In this document: positions 6,755-16,340 of the stretch, piece after piece
Position numbering within the stretch: the stretch's first letter is position 1
Layout of the letters: each line of letters begins with the position of its first letter
Source: G963662985 sp963662985
GTDB taxonomy: Bacteria > Chloroflexota > Anaerolineae > Anaerolineales > UBA11579
Length of the DNA: 64,000 bases
Assembly (NCBI GenBank): GCA_963662985.1
Contig: OY760067.1
Coordinates: 1,612,001-1,676,000 of the forward strand
Reading direction: 5' to 3'
Position numbers and translations under genes: made by a program
The notes under the pieces: model-generated
What the model saw: the letters and a program-made list of their open reading frames with translations, nothing else
Database searches by the model: none
What the model was told of the DNA's origin: nothing

Positions 6755-9037
6755 TTAGTTGGGATTGATAGGGACGGTGTTGTTTTCTTCTGTAGTGTTT
6801 TCGCCTTCCACTTCATCAATGAAGTATTCTGGATCTGTTACGCCAAATTGACTTTCCCATGGGAAGATGGTTGAGGGGCTACCATAGAAATAAGCTTCTG
6901 CCACACGTTTGAAGATGGGAGCAGCAAATTCGGAGCCATCACCGATGTTTTCAATGAGGACTGCAATGGCAAGATCTGGCACGTCTTCACGTTCGGCGGC
7001 GGTATAGCCGATGAACCATGCATGGGGGTCACCACCAGGATTTTGGGCTGTACCTGTTTTACCATAGACAGGAACGGTGAAGCTAATCAATTGACGATAA
7101 GCGGTACCACGAGCATTGTTGACCACAGCATACATCCCTTTTTGAATTTCGCTTAGGGTGGCATCAGAAATGGGGAGGGTGCCATTCACTACGGGTTCAA
7201 AGGATTGAATCACATCTCCATTGGGGTTTTCAATTTTTTCAATGAGTTGCGGGCGATAAAGAGTGCCTCCATTGCCGATTGCAGCGGTATAGACTGCGGC
7301 TTGAATAGGTGTGATGAGGGTGACGCCTTGCCCAATGCCTTGTTGAACGGCTTCACTGAGGGGGTAGTTGGTGTCATCAGGATTGACGATGGAACCAGAT
7401 TCTTCAGGAACTTCTTGAATGCCGGTAGGAGAACCGAGGCCAAAACCACGGGCTAATTCAGCTACGAGGCTTTTGGTGTTGTCCTCACCTTCGGCGGGTA
7501 CGTAATTATAAAGAGTCATGCCAATTTGATAAAACCATGGATTACAGGAACGCATGATACCTTCGTAGAGAACCAAATCACCACTAGCAGGTAATTCTTT
7601 GGCAAGGGTCCAGTCGTCCAATGGTGCGTCTTGTCCTAAGCCGTACCATTGAGAATCACAATATAAGCTGGATTCGGGGGTAAATTGACCACTTTCGAGG
7701 GCAGCTGAGGCGGTGATGACTTTGAAGATGGAGCCAGGAGGATATTGACCTTGGGTGGCACGGTTGAAGAAGGGATCGTCTGTTTGACCAAAGTAGGCGT
7801 TCCACTGGCTGTTGGGGTTGTTGATGTCGGCATCGTTGGGATCAAAGTTAGGAGAGGAAACCATGGCGAGGACACGGCCAGTGTCTCGTTCGAGGACGAC
7901 CACTGCACCAGTAAAATCACCAAGGGCTTGTTGAGCAACACGTTGGAGGTCGATGTCGATGGTACTATAGACGGAATTGGCTGCTGCTGATTCTTTTTCA
8001 CTTAATTTTGTGACGATATCCCCATAGGGGCTAACCACGTAAAGTGCACCACCACGAGTGCCAGCGAGTGAATCTTCTTGAGAGAATTCGAGACCTTGGC
8101 GCCCGACACGATCGTCAATGGAATAACCAAGTTCTGCCCAATAATCGATACTTTCGGTGGGGATGGAGCCAACATAACCAAGGGTTTGGGCACCGGGGCC
8201 TCCATCAAGATAATAGCGGGTGCCGTAGTATTCAGTATAGGATAAGGCACCATAAGGAAGAAGATATTCTTCTCTTTCTGCCCAGACATCAGAAGGGACA
8301 ACGACAACAGGAATTAGATAATCAGGATCTTCTGCGGTGAGTTGATCGATGAGAACATTCATGTTGATGGAATCACTAAGTTGGGCAAGTTGGGCAGCAA
8401 ATGAACCGACAAATTCAGGTTCTAATAGACTAGGAATGGCGCTAACAGCGACGGCGTTGGTGTTGTAGGCAATGGCGGTGCCGTTGCGGTCGTATAAGTT
8501 CCCTCGTTCGGGAACATAGTATTCTGCTGAGAGGGTGTTGCCGCCGGCAAATTCGGGGAGAATGAGGTTTTCTGCCCAGACTACTTTCCATTCACCATTA
8601 TCGATGACGAGATCCATGGTGGTGTCGCGGTCGATGGGGCTGAAGATGGCGGATTCCAAATGAATGGAATAGGCAGCCATGGCTGTGCGGGGGTTGGTGA
8701 GGGTGCTGAGGATTTGATAAGAGATGTTGTAGATATTGGCTTCGTTATGGAGGTATTGATAGCGAGCAGAGAAGTCATCAAAGCTGATGGAATCTTTGCT
8801 AAGCGGAGAGAGCATGTCGTACATGGAGGCGTAGTCTTTTTCGGTCCAGTAAGTGAGATAACGACTTACAGCTTCATCGACATTTGGGGCGGCGATGATG
8901 GTGGGGATGATCTCTTCCAATGTAGGTTCTGGTGAGGTTTGGAGATTGGCTGTTTCACTGGCTTTGCCGCAGCCGGCAAGCAGAAACAAAGTGACAATTG
9001 CCAAAATAAGAAGTCTTTGCATTGGTTTTTTATTCAT
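6755..9037 (-). CDS. Class B penicillin-binding lipoprotein, MecA-type
   Basis: 760 residues. A lipoprotein signal (LFLLAGC) gives Cys23 as the lipidation site. Residues about 45-160 are an NTF2-like MecA-N domain. A PBP dimerisation region starting at ERGNLYDRNG follows, then the DD-transpeptidase domain with its three motifs: S436-I-F-K439, S497-C-N499 and K660-T-G662. It cross-links peptidoglycan. The MecA-N domain is shared with low-affinity PBP2a-type enzymes, but resistance cannot be inferred from this. The C-terminus is acidic. Its start overlaps the maf gene by 8 nt. Confidence 0.9.
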   Translation of the reverse strand: MNKKPMQRLLILAIVTLFLLAGCGKASETANLQTSPEPTLEEIIPTIIAAPNVDEAVSRYLTYWTEKDYASMYDMLSPLSKDSISFDDFSARYQYLHNEANIYNISYQILSTLTNPRTAMAAYSIHLESAIFSPIDRDTTMDLVIDNGEWKVVWAENLILPEFAGGNTLSAEYYVPERGNLYDRNGTAIAYNTNAVAVSAIPSLLEPEFVGSFAAQLAQLSDSINMNVLIDQLTAEDPDYLIPVVVVPSDVWAEREEYLLPYGALSYTEYYGTRYYLDGGPGAQTLGYVGSIPTESIDYWAELGYSIDDRVGRQGLEFSQEDSLAGTRGGALYVVSPYGDIVTKLSEKESAAANSVYSTIDIDLQRVAQQALGDFTGAVVVLERDTGRVLAMVSSPNFDPNDADINNPNSQWNAYFGQTDDPFFNRATQGQYPPGSIFKVITASAALESGQFTPESSLYCDSQWYGLGQDAPLDDWTLAKELPASGDLVLYEGIMRSCNPWFYQIGMTLYNYVPAEGEDNTKSLVAELARGFGLGSPTGIQEVPEESGSIVNPDDTNYPLSEAVQQGIGQGVTLITPIQAAVYTAAIGNGGTLYRPQLIEKIENPNGDVIQSFEPVVNGTLPISDATLSEIQKGMYAVVNNARGTAYRQLISFTVPVYGKTGTAQNPGGDPHAWFIGYTAAEREDVPDLAIAVLIENIGDGSEFAAPIFKRVAEAYFYGSPSTIFPWESQFGVTDPEYFIDEVEGENTTEENNTVPINPN

Positions 9038-9698
9038 AAGTTCCTCTCAAATGGGTTGAAAAACATGTACATTGATAACATAGAGAATTCTGACATCGTT
9101 GCGGCAAGTCCGCTGGAAATTCTAAGCCGAATTGTTTGCTGAGAACGGCTAGATCACAGATCGGTAATCCCATAACATTTGCAAAACAATCGTCAAATTC
9201 TTCAACAGGATGAAAGCCTTCATGTTGAATGGCATATCCACCTGCTTTATCAAATGGGTCCCCTGATGCGATATAGGATTGCATTTCTTGATCCGTATAA
9301 TTTCGCATTGGTACGTCGGATCCCACACAAATGGTTTTGATCTTGTCTTTATGAGCGATGGACATGGCAGTGTAGACACGATGGGTCTTGTTGCGCAAGT
9401 TGGTGAGCATGGTTATGGCTTCTGCTTCGGTTTGGGGTTTGCCGAGAATGATATCTCCGTTTGCCACGGTGGTGTCAGCTGCGAGGATGATGGCATTGGG
9501 GGTAGTTTTTTGAGCTGCTGCAATGGCTTTTTCTGTTGCCATGCGGGTAACATAATCGACAGCATTTTCATTCGTACCAACGGTTTCATCTATATCTGCT
9601 GGGGCAATTTCTACATTCCAATCAAAGAGTTGCACCAATTCTTTGCGTCTTGGTGAACCAGAGGCTAAGATCAATTGTGGGGATGTCGGTTTCTTCAT
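9030..9698 (-). CDS. maf: Maf nucleotide pyrophosphatase
   Basis: 222 residues. Maf proteins hydrolyse non-canonical or modified nucleoside triphosphates (house-cleaning) and are linked to septum formation. Motifs: the N-terminal LILASGSPRRKELV loop, AADTTV and the AGGYAIQ segment with EGFHPVEEFDDCFANVMGLP. The C-terminus has about 20 extra residues rich in Cys (CQNSLCYQCTC) beyond the usual fold end, and overlaps the PBP start. No ribosome-binding site is clear. TACAAT lies 9 nt before the ATG. Confidence 0.9.
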   Translation of the reverse strand: MKKPTSPQLILASGSPRRKELVQLFDWNVEIAPADIDETVGTNENAVDYVTRMATEKAIAAAQKTTPNAIILAADTTVANGDIILGKPQTEAEAITMLTNLRNKTHRVYTAMSIAHKDKIKTICVGSDVPMRNYTDQEMQSYIASGDPFDKAGGYAIQHEGFHPVEEFDDCFANVMGLPICDLAVLSKQFGLEFPADLPQRCQNSLCYQCTCFSTHLRGTYE

Positions 9699-9707
9699 AT
9701 AAGGGTG

Positions 9708-9713
9708 ATTGTA
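9708..9713 (-). promoter_or_regulatory. Possible -10 of maf
   Basis: TACAAT on the minus strand, 9 nt before the maf ATG; possible leaderless start, weaker than the other cases. Confidence 0.3.
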
Positions 9714-9867
9714 TCATAAACCGAAATGCATGGCTTTTTTTATTTAGTCGCGATTAATAAAGGAGAAGAGTAGGTGAGTTGGAGCTTAATCAAAAGGGGT
9801 GTGTGAAAACAAAATGTTAGGAAGTGTTCTGTTTCGATGATATACTACAGACAAATGTAAGGGCAAG

Positions 9868-11049
9868 ATGGTGAACATGGTTGGGAAACGATTAAAAATC
9901 TCACAGTCGACTTTTTATTTCATTATTTTTATTGTGATCGGGATTATGTCTTCGATCAATGGGCCGATGCTACCTTTGCTTTCAAAGAATACACAAGTGA
10001 CGTTGGGGGATTTGGGGATGTTGTTTACGGCAGGTTCAATTGGTTTTGTGATTACTTCTTTGTTGAATGGTCACTTTTTTGATCGGTTGCCAGGGCATAA
10101 GGTGATGTTCTTTGGGTTTGTGGTGACGATTTTATGTATGATCTTTATCCCAATAACACCTGTTTTTTCAATTTTATGGGCAATCTTTTTGGTGAATGGT
10201 ATTTCGACCAATTTGTTTGATCTGGGGGCGAATACGCTGATTGTTTGGGTGCATCGAGATAATGTAGGTCCGTATTTGAATGCATTGCATTTCTTTTTCG
10301 GAGTGGGTGCTACGGTGGGACCTTTGATCGTGACGGCAACACGAGCTGCAAATGGGGAGGCAACAGCTTGGCCTTTTTGGATCGTAGCGATTTTGTTTGT
10401 ACCTTTGATGATGGTTTCGTTCTTTTTACCAAGCCCAAGCCCGATTGTGGCCGAAGTTAAAGAAGGAGAGACTGAACCGGCAAAAGTGAATTATCCTTTG
10501 GTGGTGCTATTTGGAATGTTCTTGTTCTTATACGTAGGTGGGGAGATTGGGTTTAGTAATTGGATATTTACTTATGCAACGCGGACGGGGATTGCAAGCG
10601 TTTCTCAGGCGGATAAGATTACATCGGTTTTTTGGGGAGCATTAACGATTGGACGATTAATTTCGATTGGGTTGGCGAAGAAGTGGAATGCGCTAAAATT
10701 GCTTCAGATCAATTTGATGGGGTGGTTTTTAGGAACGGTGTTGATAATTGTTTTTCGAGATTTTTCAATTTTCTTGTGGATTGGGACAATCGTTTTGGGA
10801 TTTTTTATGTCATCCATCTTCCCGATGATTTTTGCAATTGCAGAACGCTCAGTGGTTTTCACTGGAAAAGTGAGTGGATTGATCTATGCAGGGAATTCCT
10901 TGGGGGGGATGGTGTTGCCTTTGTTGATGGGTAAACTATTTGAGAAAGTACAGCCGATCTGGATTATGTATGTGGAACTGTTTTGTGTGGTGGCGGCGAT
11001 GGGATTGTTCTTGTTGATTAGCAGGATGACGGTTGATAAACTGAAGTAA
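9868..11049 (+). CDS. Major facilitator superfamily transporter
   Basis: 393 residues, about 12 membrane helices. The loop between helices 2 and 3 (NGHFFDRLPGHKVMFFG) is an MFS motif A variant, and the fold resembles sugar-type (FHS/MFSD4-like) carriers. Substrate cannot be read from the sequence. The start at 9868 follows AAGGG; a second in-frame ATG lies 9 nt later. It is single-gene and convergent with the next TPR genes, with no catabolic neighbours. Confidence 0.85.
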   Translation: MVNMVGKRLKISQSTFYFIIFIVIGIMSSINGPMLPLLSKNTQVTLGDLGMLFTAGSIGFVITSLLNGHFFDRLPGHKVMFFGFVVTILCMIFIPITPVFSILWAIFLVNGISTNLFDLGANTLIVWVHRDNVGPYLNALHFFFGVGATVGPLIVTATRAANGEATAWPFWIVAILFVPLMMVSFFLPSPSPIVAEVKEGETEPAKVNYPLVVLFGMFLFLYVGGEIGFSNWIFTYATRTGIASVSQADKITSVFWGALTIGRLISIGLAKKWNALKLLQINLMGWFLGTVLIIVFRDFSIFLWIGTIVLGFFMSSIFPMIFAIAERSVVFTGKVSGLIYAGNSLGGMVLPLLMGKLFEKVQPIWIMYVELFCVVAAMGLFLLISRMTVDKLK

Positions 11050-11070
11050 AAAAATGTTTATTGATAGAAA

Positions 11071-11096
11071 AAAAAGAAGCTGTAAAGCTTCTTTTT
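11071..11096. terminator. Bidirectional terminator
   Basis: Stem aaaaagaagc / gcttcttttt between the convergent MFS and TPR genes. Confidence 0.85.
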
Positions 11097-11104
11097 ATGT
11101 TTAA

Positions 11105-12400
11105 TTATTGTTCAGCAAAAATCTGACAGATTTGCCTGTTTTCGTCGATAATTCCCATGACTAATGAGTCGTTTGCATATTTTTCTTCAATGGTATCCAT
11201 GAGAGGGAGAGCTTCATCACATTGATTCAAAGCTGAAAGAACTGATGCAAAAGTGTAGTAATAAAAAATACTGGTGTCATTGAGTTCTAGTGGTTCTATG
11301 GCAATATCTTGTTCTTCGTTCTCATCAGCGGTACAACCTGAGATGGCACAACGAAGAGCCGGAATTGAGCTTTCGTAGTTTCTTGCTCGAAAGTAGAGAA
11401 CACCTAATTGCCCGTAAATATCTGGGTTTTGCGGGTCAAAATCTAAAGCGCGTTGCATGTTGAGTGAGGCAGCAAAAAATTCCCCATCACGGGTATAGGT
11501 GGTGGCAATGGCAAGATAGGGGATGGGATCTTCAATGCCGTTGATGGCATTGATTGTGGCTGCTTGATCAAAATAATCGAGGGCCATTTCATAATTGAGG
11601 AGTTGACGATAGTTTTGACCAATTTTGATGTAAAGGTAGGTGAAATTGGGGTTGAGGGCGACAGCATCTTTATAAGCTTCGATGGCGAGAGCATATTGGG
11701 CACGGGATTCCATAATATAGCCGTATACTCGGTGGGCATCCATTAGGGTGGGATCTAGTTGGAGGGCAAGTTCGGCATTTTGAAGAGCACCAGCAAAATT
11801 AAATTGATCTTGGAGAATTTCTGCTTGGAAGGTGAGGGCAAGTACGTTTTGCGTATCTAAGGTGAGTGCTTTAACGGATGCGTCATAAGCATCAAGGAGA
11901 TATTCATTAATTTGGTCTTCTGTTAATCCTTCAACTGCAGTGTACCAGTCATATACTAATGCTTTGATAGCATATACATCACTATTTTCAGGATCAATTT
12001 CTACGGCAAGATCAATGTTAGTTTTAGCTTGTTCTAATAAGGCCGCTTTTTGGTTGGTGGTGACGATGGAGGAGTAGTAAGTTTGAAGACGAGCAAGCTC
12101 TGCTAGGGTTTGGCCGTTATTGGGATTATGATCAATGGCATCTTGATAAGAGTTGATGGCTGCGGTGATGTTGCCGGCTGCGAAAAATGCTTCTGCTTCC
12201 ATAAGATAGGAAGTGGTGTTGCGAGTGGGGGTGGGAGTGGCAGCGAGGGGGTTGTTGATGGTACCTTGATCGAGCCCATCCGAGATACGGACAAGGGCAG
12301 ATACCGCCACAATAATCATTACGATTAAGATAACGACTGTGTACGGATTGGGGCGATATGGATCTTTGCGAAAAATGTTTTTTTCTTCAGGAACTAGCAT
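11105..12400 (-). CDS. Membrane-anchored TPR protein
   Basis: 431 residues. One N-terminal membrane helix (YTVVILIVMIIVAVSALVRI, about residues 21-40) and a short Thr/Pro linker (TPTPTRN) precede an array of about eight TPR units, e.g. EAEAFFAAGNITAAINSYQD and AELALQLDPTLMDAHRVYGY. The start codon overlaps the stop of the upstream TPR gene (TAATG), so the two are translationally coupled. They look like an ancient duplication with the same plan. Likely a cell-surface scaffold; no specific partner is visible. Confidence 0.75.
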   Translation of the reverse strand: MLVPEEKNIFRKDPYRPNPYTVVILIVMIIVAVSALVRISDGLDQGTINNPLAATPTPTRNTTSYLMEAEAFFAAGNITAAINSYQDAIDHNPNNGQTLAELARLQTYYSSIVTTNQKAALLEQAKTNIDLAVEIDPENSDVYAIKALVYDWYTAVEGLTEDQINEYLLDAYDASVKALTLDTQNVLALTFQAEILQDQFNFAGALQNAELALQLDPTLMDAHRVYGYIMESRAQYALAIEAYKDAVALNPNFTYLYIKIGQNYRQLLNYEMALDYFDQAATINAINGIEDPIPYLAIATTYTRDGEFFAASLNMQRALDFDPQNPDIYGQLGVLYFRARNYESSIPALRCAISGCTADENEEQDIAIEPLELNDTSIFYYYTFASVLSALNQCDEALPLMDTIEEKYANDSLVMGIIDENRQICQIFAEQ

Positions 12401-13737
12401 TATTCCACCGGGATTGTTTCTCCGTCAGGAGACGAGCTAGGTGCTTCTGGGGTGATTTCTGGGAGCATTGCACCTCCTGCATCATTGGTTGCTTGAAGCT
12501 CTTCAGGGTCAGGTGTGGGAGTGAAGAAATTCAAGCCTGCATTTTCTTCGCAATATTGAATGGCATATTCGGCATTGTAACGAGCGTTGTCATCGTTGGG
12601 CAGTCCTCCAATGAGGGTTTGAGCTACGGTGACTGATTCACCACATTGACCACTATATGCTAAGGAGAGCATGTAGAGTTGAAAGTAGGTTGATACAGTA
12701 CCGTAGTCTAGAACTAGGCCTTCAACAACAATGCTATCGTTGACAATCCCACCATGTATTGCGATTGAGAATTCATCAACCGCATCAAAGTAATCAAGGT
12801 TGCGGTACATGGCAGTGGCTAAATTGGCATGACGATAAGGATTGCCGGGATCTTCTTCGACGGCTTTGGAAGCGGATTGGACTGCTTTTCCATATTCACC
12901 TTGAGTGATATAGATTTGAGTGAGGTAGGTATCGGGAATGGGATCTGTGGGGTTGAGTGCATTGGCTTGAACCAAAGCGGCGATGGCTTCGTCATAGAGC
13001 TCCATTGCTCGATAGACACGCCCGACAGCAATGTGGAGATCAGCAATGTTGGGGTTGATTTGAATGGCTTGGTTGTATTTATCAAGAGCATCTTCGTAGT
13101 TGTCGGTGAATTCAAGGACATATCCTCGGGCCCAAAGGACTTCTAGGGTGAAGGGAGCAAGTTCAATCGCTTTACGAGATTCTTCGCCGGCTTTTTCAAA
13201 GTCGTCTAAATCAGTGAGCAATTGGGCATAGAAAGCGTGACCAAGCGCATTGGAGGGATTGGAGGCTATGAGTTGTAAGAAGAGCGCTTCAGCATCGGCT
13301 TCACGATCTCCCATGAGAGAGAGGCACCAGCCGAGATAGGCGATGGTATCTGGATTATCAGGATTGAGAAGCAAAGAATTGCGTAAAGTTGTTTCGGCTT
13401 CTTCATAGTCTCCGAGGAGGACTTGTAAACGTCCTAATTCGGTATAAATCAAAGAATTGGAGGCATCCACAAAGAGGGCTTCTTTGTAGGTTTCGATGGC
13501 TCGTTCAATGTTACCTGATTCGTAATATCCTCTGGCTTCATTGACGAGGGCTTCGGGATTGACGGTGGGAGTGGCAGTTGGGATAAAATCAAATTCCGGT
13601 GGATCGTTGATGAGTTTGGAAGAGATGCCAAAGGTAATCAATAATAAAATTAGTAAGGGGATAAAAATAATCGGTTGAGACCGTCTTTTTTTAGGCGGTT
13701 TCACACTCATATTCCAATTGCTTTTATTAATATTCAT
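12400..13737 (-). CDS. Membrane-anchored TPR protein
   Basis: 445 residues from ATG 13737. A basic N-terminus (KPPKKRRSQ), one membrane helix (PIIFIPLLILLLITFGI) and a TATPTV linker are followed by TPR units (NEARGYYESGNIERAIETYK; ALFVDASNSLIYTELGRLQV). The C-terminus is a Pro/Glu-rich tail after FTPTPDPEE. A longer TTG start at 13773 is rejected because it lies inside a good promoter: TTGACG, 17 bp, TAATAT, with the -10 only 7 nt before ATG 13737. This indicates a leaderless or nearly leaderless mRNA. First gene of a two-gene operon. Confidence 0.75.
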   Translation of the reverse strand: MNINKSNWNMSVKPPKKRRSQPIIFIPLLILLLITFGISSKLINDPPEFDFIPTATPTVNPEALVNEARGYYESGNIERAIETYKEALFVDASNSLIYTELGRLQVLLGDYEEAETTLRNSLLLNPDNPDTIAYLGWCLSLMGDREADAEALFLQLIASNPSNALGHAFYAQLLTDLDDFEKAGEESRKAIELAPFTLEVLWARGYVLEFTDNYEDALDKYNQAIQINPNIADLHIAVGRVYRAMELYDEAIAALVQANALNPTDPIPDTYLTQIYITQGEYGKAVQSASKAVEEDPGNPYRHANLATAMYRNLDYFDAVDEFSIAIHGGIVNDSIVVEGLVLDYGTVSTYFQLYMLSLAYSGQCGESVTVAQTLIGGLPNDDNARYNAEYAIQYCEENAGLNFFTPTPDPEELQATNDAGGAMLPEITPEAPSSSPDGETIPVE

Positions 13738-13744
13738 AGAAATG

Positions 13745-13773
13745 ATATTAACCTTGTCGCTTAGCAACGTCAA
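13745..13773 (-). promoter_or_regulatory. Promoter of the TPR pair, leaderless type
   Basis: Minus strand: -35 TTGACG (13768-13773), 17-bp spacer, -10 TAATAT (13745-13750), then 7 nt to the ATG at 13737. Confidence 0.6.
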
Positions 13774-13816
13774 GGCATGTTTTAAGGGTATTATATTGAT
13801 TTAAGCTTGTGTTTGT

Positions 13817-13822
13817 TATAAT
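13817..13822 (+). promoter_or_regulatory. -10 element of the GT-C-like gene
   Basis: TATAAT, 33 nt before the ATG at 13856; -35 weak (TATTGA at 17 bp). Confidence 0.4.
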
Positions 13823-13855
13823 ACGCTTAACGAAACTACATAAATAGGAATGATA

Positions 13856-16321
13856 ATGAAGAATAAAATGATCCGAGCTTTCACATTGCTGTCTTCAATT
13901 GAAGCTGTTTTGGCTGCTGTTTGGCTGCTGTGTTTGCCATCTGATGCAGATACAGGCATGGTGGGTTCATTGTCTGTGCAGCGGTTATTGATTTTGCTAC
14001 CGATGGTAGGGGCGTTAGTTTTGTTGGGAGTGTTTGCAATTCGTACATGGAAGAAAAAGATTGATGTGTTGGCGGCAGAGAAAGATAATTCTTTGGGATG
14101 GAAATTGTTTAATGTTGTGCGGATTGGATTATTTGGAATAAATGCTTTGTTGGTGCTGTTGGTTTTGATTGCGCCAATTTTTTTGAATACTGAGAATGAG
14201 GTGTATCTTTTCTCAAGTGAGAATCCGTTTGTGCCACGATTGTTGCCTTTGGTGGTGTTTTTGGTTTTACTGGGAATACAATCAAATTTGCTAATAGGGT
14301 TGGTGAAACGATCTAAGAAGTCTGCAATCAAAGATTCAATAGCTTGGAAAGCGTTTTGGATTGGGTTAGTATTTGTGGTGCTGCTCTTGGGGGCAAGTTT
14401 GAGCTTGGGGTGGGGTGTGAATGTGTTTGATGGATGGATTGCCGATTGGGGAATTCCGCTGTTGGAATGGCAGGTGGTGTTTTTGTTGGTCACTTTTTTA
14501 CATACTTTTCTTTTTATCCGCGCAAGTGAGGGGACGAATAAGTGGTTGAAGATCGGCAGAAAAGAGTTTTTGATTGCGGTGATTATGTGGGCGATTACTT
14601 TTTGTGTGTGGAATTTTACAGAATTTGATTTTGATGGTTCTTATTTTAATACAGCGCCAACCCCTCCAACTTATGAGATTTATCCGCACTCGGATGCACG
14701 GCAATATTATTCTGCGAGTGTGGAATTTATTACAGGAGATGGGGTGGATAATTCTTTTGCACGACAATATTATGTGTTATTCATCGCTTTAGGAAATTTG
14801 ATTTTTAATTTTAATATTGCAAAAATCATTACTGCTCAAATTTTGGTTTTATCCATAATTCCCGGAATACTTTATCTCCTAGCAGTGCAATTTGAGGAGC
14901 AATTGGCAGGGTTGTTTTTGGCTTTTGTGGTTATTTTGAGAGAAACAAATGCAATTCGAAATGCGGGGGCTTTGAATACTACACCGGTGCATTTGTTGAT
15001 GAGTGATATGGTGTGTTTGTTTTTGATTGTGTTGAATTTGTATTTTGCAGTGCGATGGGTAAAATCTGGTGTGAGGCAAAATCGACAATATTTTGCATTG
15101 TCAACGGGGATATTTTTGGGAATCAACATTGCGATGCGAATTTATGTGATTTTGTTTGTGCCGGTGTTGATGGTGTTGTTGTTCTTTTATCAAAAAGAAC
15201 ACAAGGCATGGTGGCGAGAGATGGTTTTTTATGGGATAGGATTGGCGATTGCTATTTTGCCAGTTTTGTTACGTAATTATTTGGCAACAGGTGTGATCAC
15301 TTTGGAGCGTCCGATTTTTTGGGATCATTTTATGAATTTTTCTTCGATGAGTAATAACACTAGTGCTTCAGAGACTGATCCTACTTTTTGGGGAATCCTT
15401 CATAATTTGTTGACGAATGTTGGGCCTTTGGTGCAAAAAACAGGCAATCATTTTACAAATGATTTGCTCTCGAATTGGATGACCTTTTTTGCGACTTCCA
15501 AAGCAGCTGTAGAAGGAACGTATTTTTATTATTTGGTGCCTGATATGACAACGCGTTGGCAGAACTTTAGTGGGGTGCGCGTTTGGGTTACATTGGGAAT
15601 TGGTGTTTTGTCTATACTGGGGATGGCACGGGTTTTGAAGCGAAACTTGCAAGCAGGATTGGTTTTGGTGAGTTTTTATTTGACTTATGCATTGGGTATG
15701 GCTTGGGTAGGAGCTTCTGGTTGGCGATTTATTTTACCTGTGGATTGGATATTGTTGTGGTTTGTGATTTTGGGTGTGTTGCAGATTATGGAGTGGTTGT
15801 TGCCGAGCAATATTAGCAAGATGGGTGATACTGTGGAGAATGAACAGAAGATTTCGAAGATGGCTATATGGGGTGTTGGGGTTGGTTTTTTGCTGTTGGC
15901 AAGTGTGTATTTGATTCGCCATTTGTTTTTACCAATGCCATATTTGGAAAGAACATCTAAAGAAAATTGTGATTTGGTGATGGGGCAAAAAGTTAGTTTT
16001 TGTGAGGATGCTTTGGCAAGTGGAATTACGTTTGAAGCGGGAAGATTGTTATATCCAAGTTTTTATGCAAAGAATACGTATTTTGATCAGGCGAAAGATT
16101 ATGATGCGTTCAAGTTCCAAGATTTTGATCGATATACATTCACTTATATTGGCGAAGGACCTAAACAGGTGTATTTCCCGAGTGAAGAGGAGAATCTGCC
16201 GTTTGTGAATGGAATGAAAACAATTGTGGGGTTGCAGGAGACTTCCTCTGGCTGGCAGGTGGTATATCTATATGATGTTGTGCAAGATGTGTTGTTTTCT
16301 TGTATTCCATTTGGGGATTAG
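13856..16321 (+). CDS. Large polytopic membrane protein, probable GT-C type glycosyltransferase
   Basis: 821 residues, roughly 16-18 hydrophobic helices. After the first few helices an external loop contains YEIYPHSDARQYYSASVEF. An acidic residue in an early external loop is typical of GT-C enzymes using polyprenyl-phosphate sugars, but the family is only an inference. The C-terminal ~120 residues are soluble and contain Cys. ATG 13856 has AGGA at good spacing; ATG 13850 is too close to it. The next genes encode a GT2 glycosyltransferase and a DUF2304 protein, which supports a polyprenyl-linked sugar pathway. Could also be an O-antigen-ligase-like or unknown surface-polysaccharide protein. 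Confidence 0.6.
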   Translation: MKNKMIRAFTLLSSIEAVLAAVWLLCLPSDADTGMVGSLSVQRLLILLPMVGALVLLGVFAIRTWKKKIDVLAAEKDNSLGWKLFNVVRIGLFGINALLVLLVLIAPIFLNTENEVYLFSSENPFVPRLLPLVVFLVLLGIQSNLLIGLVKRSKKSAIKDSIAWKAFWIGLVFVVLLLGASLSLGWGVNVFDGWIADWGIPLLEWQVVFLLVTFLHTFLFIRASEGTNKWLKIGRKEFLIAVIMWAITFCVWNFTEFDFDGSYFNTAPTPPTYEIYPHSDARQYYSASVEFITGDGVDNSFARQYYVLFIALGNLIFNFNIAKIITAQILVLSIIPGILYLLAVQFEEQLAGLFLAFVVILRETNAIRNAGALNTTPVHLLMSDMVCLFLIVLNLYFAVRWVKSGVRQNRQYFALSTGIFLGINIAMRIYVILFVPVLMVLLFFYQKEHKAWWREMVFYGIGLAIAILPVLLRNYLATGVITLERPIFWDHFMNFSSMSNNTSASETDPTFWGILHNLLTNVGPLVQKTGNHFTNDLLSNWMTFFATSKAAVEGTYFYYLVPDMTTRWQNFSGVRVWVTLGIGVLSILGMARVLKRNLQAGLVLVSFYLTYALGMAWVGASGWRFILPVDWILLWFVILGVLQIMEWLLPSNISKMGDTVENEQKISKMAIWGVGVGFLLLASVYLIRHLFLPMPYLERTSKENCDLVMGQKVSFCEDALASGITFEAGRLLYPSFYAKNTYFDQAKDYDAFKFQDFDRYTFTYIGEGPKQVYFPSEEENLPFVNGMKTIVGLQETSSGWQVVYLYDVVQDVLFSCIPFGD

Positions 16322-16328
16322 TTAACGA

Positions 16329-16334
16329 TATAAT
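16329..16334 (+). promoter_or_regulatory. -10 element, leaderless type, before the GT2 gene
   Basis: TATAAT lies 6 nt before the ATG at 16341, just after the stop codon of the previous gene. No ribosome-binding site is present. Confidence 0.45.
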
Positions 16335-16340
16335 ACGCAC

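Noticed and set aside
6755..9037. Beta-lactam resistance claim for the MecA-type PBP
   Set aside because: Domain similarity to MecA is shared by many housekeeping class B PBPs; no regulatory mecR/blaR genes nearby.
13816..14493. 225-codon minus strand ORF
   Set aside because: Antisense to the membrane glycosyltransferase gene; composition (Asn/Thr/Ser/Lys) is a complement of hydrophobic codons.
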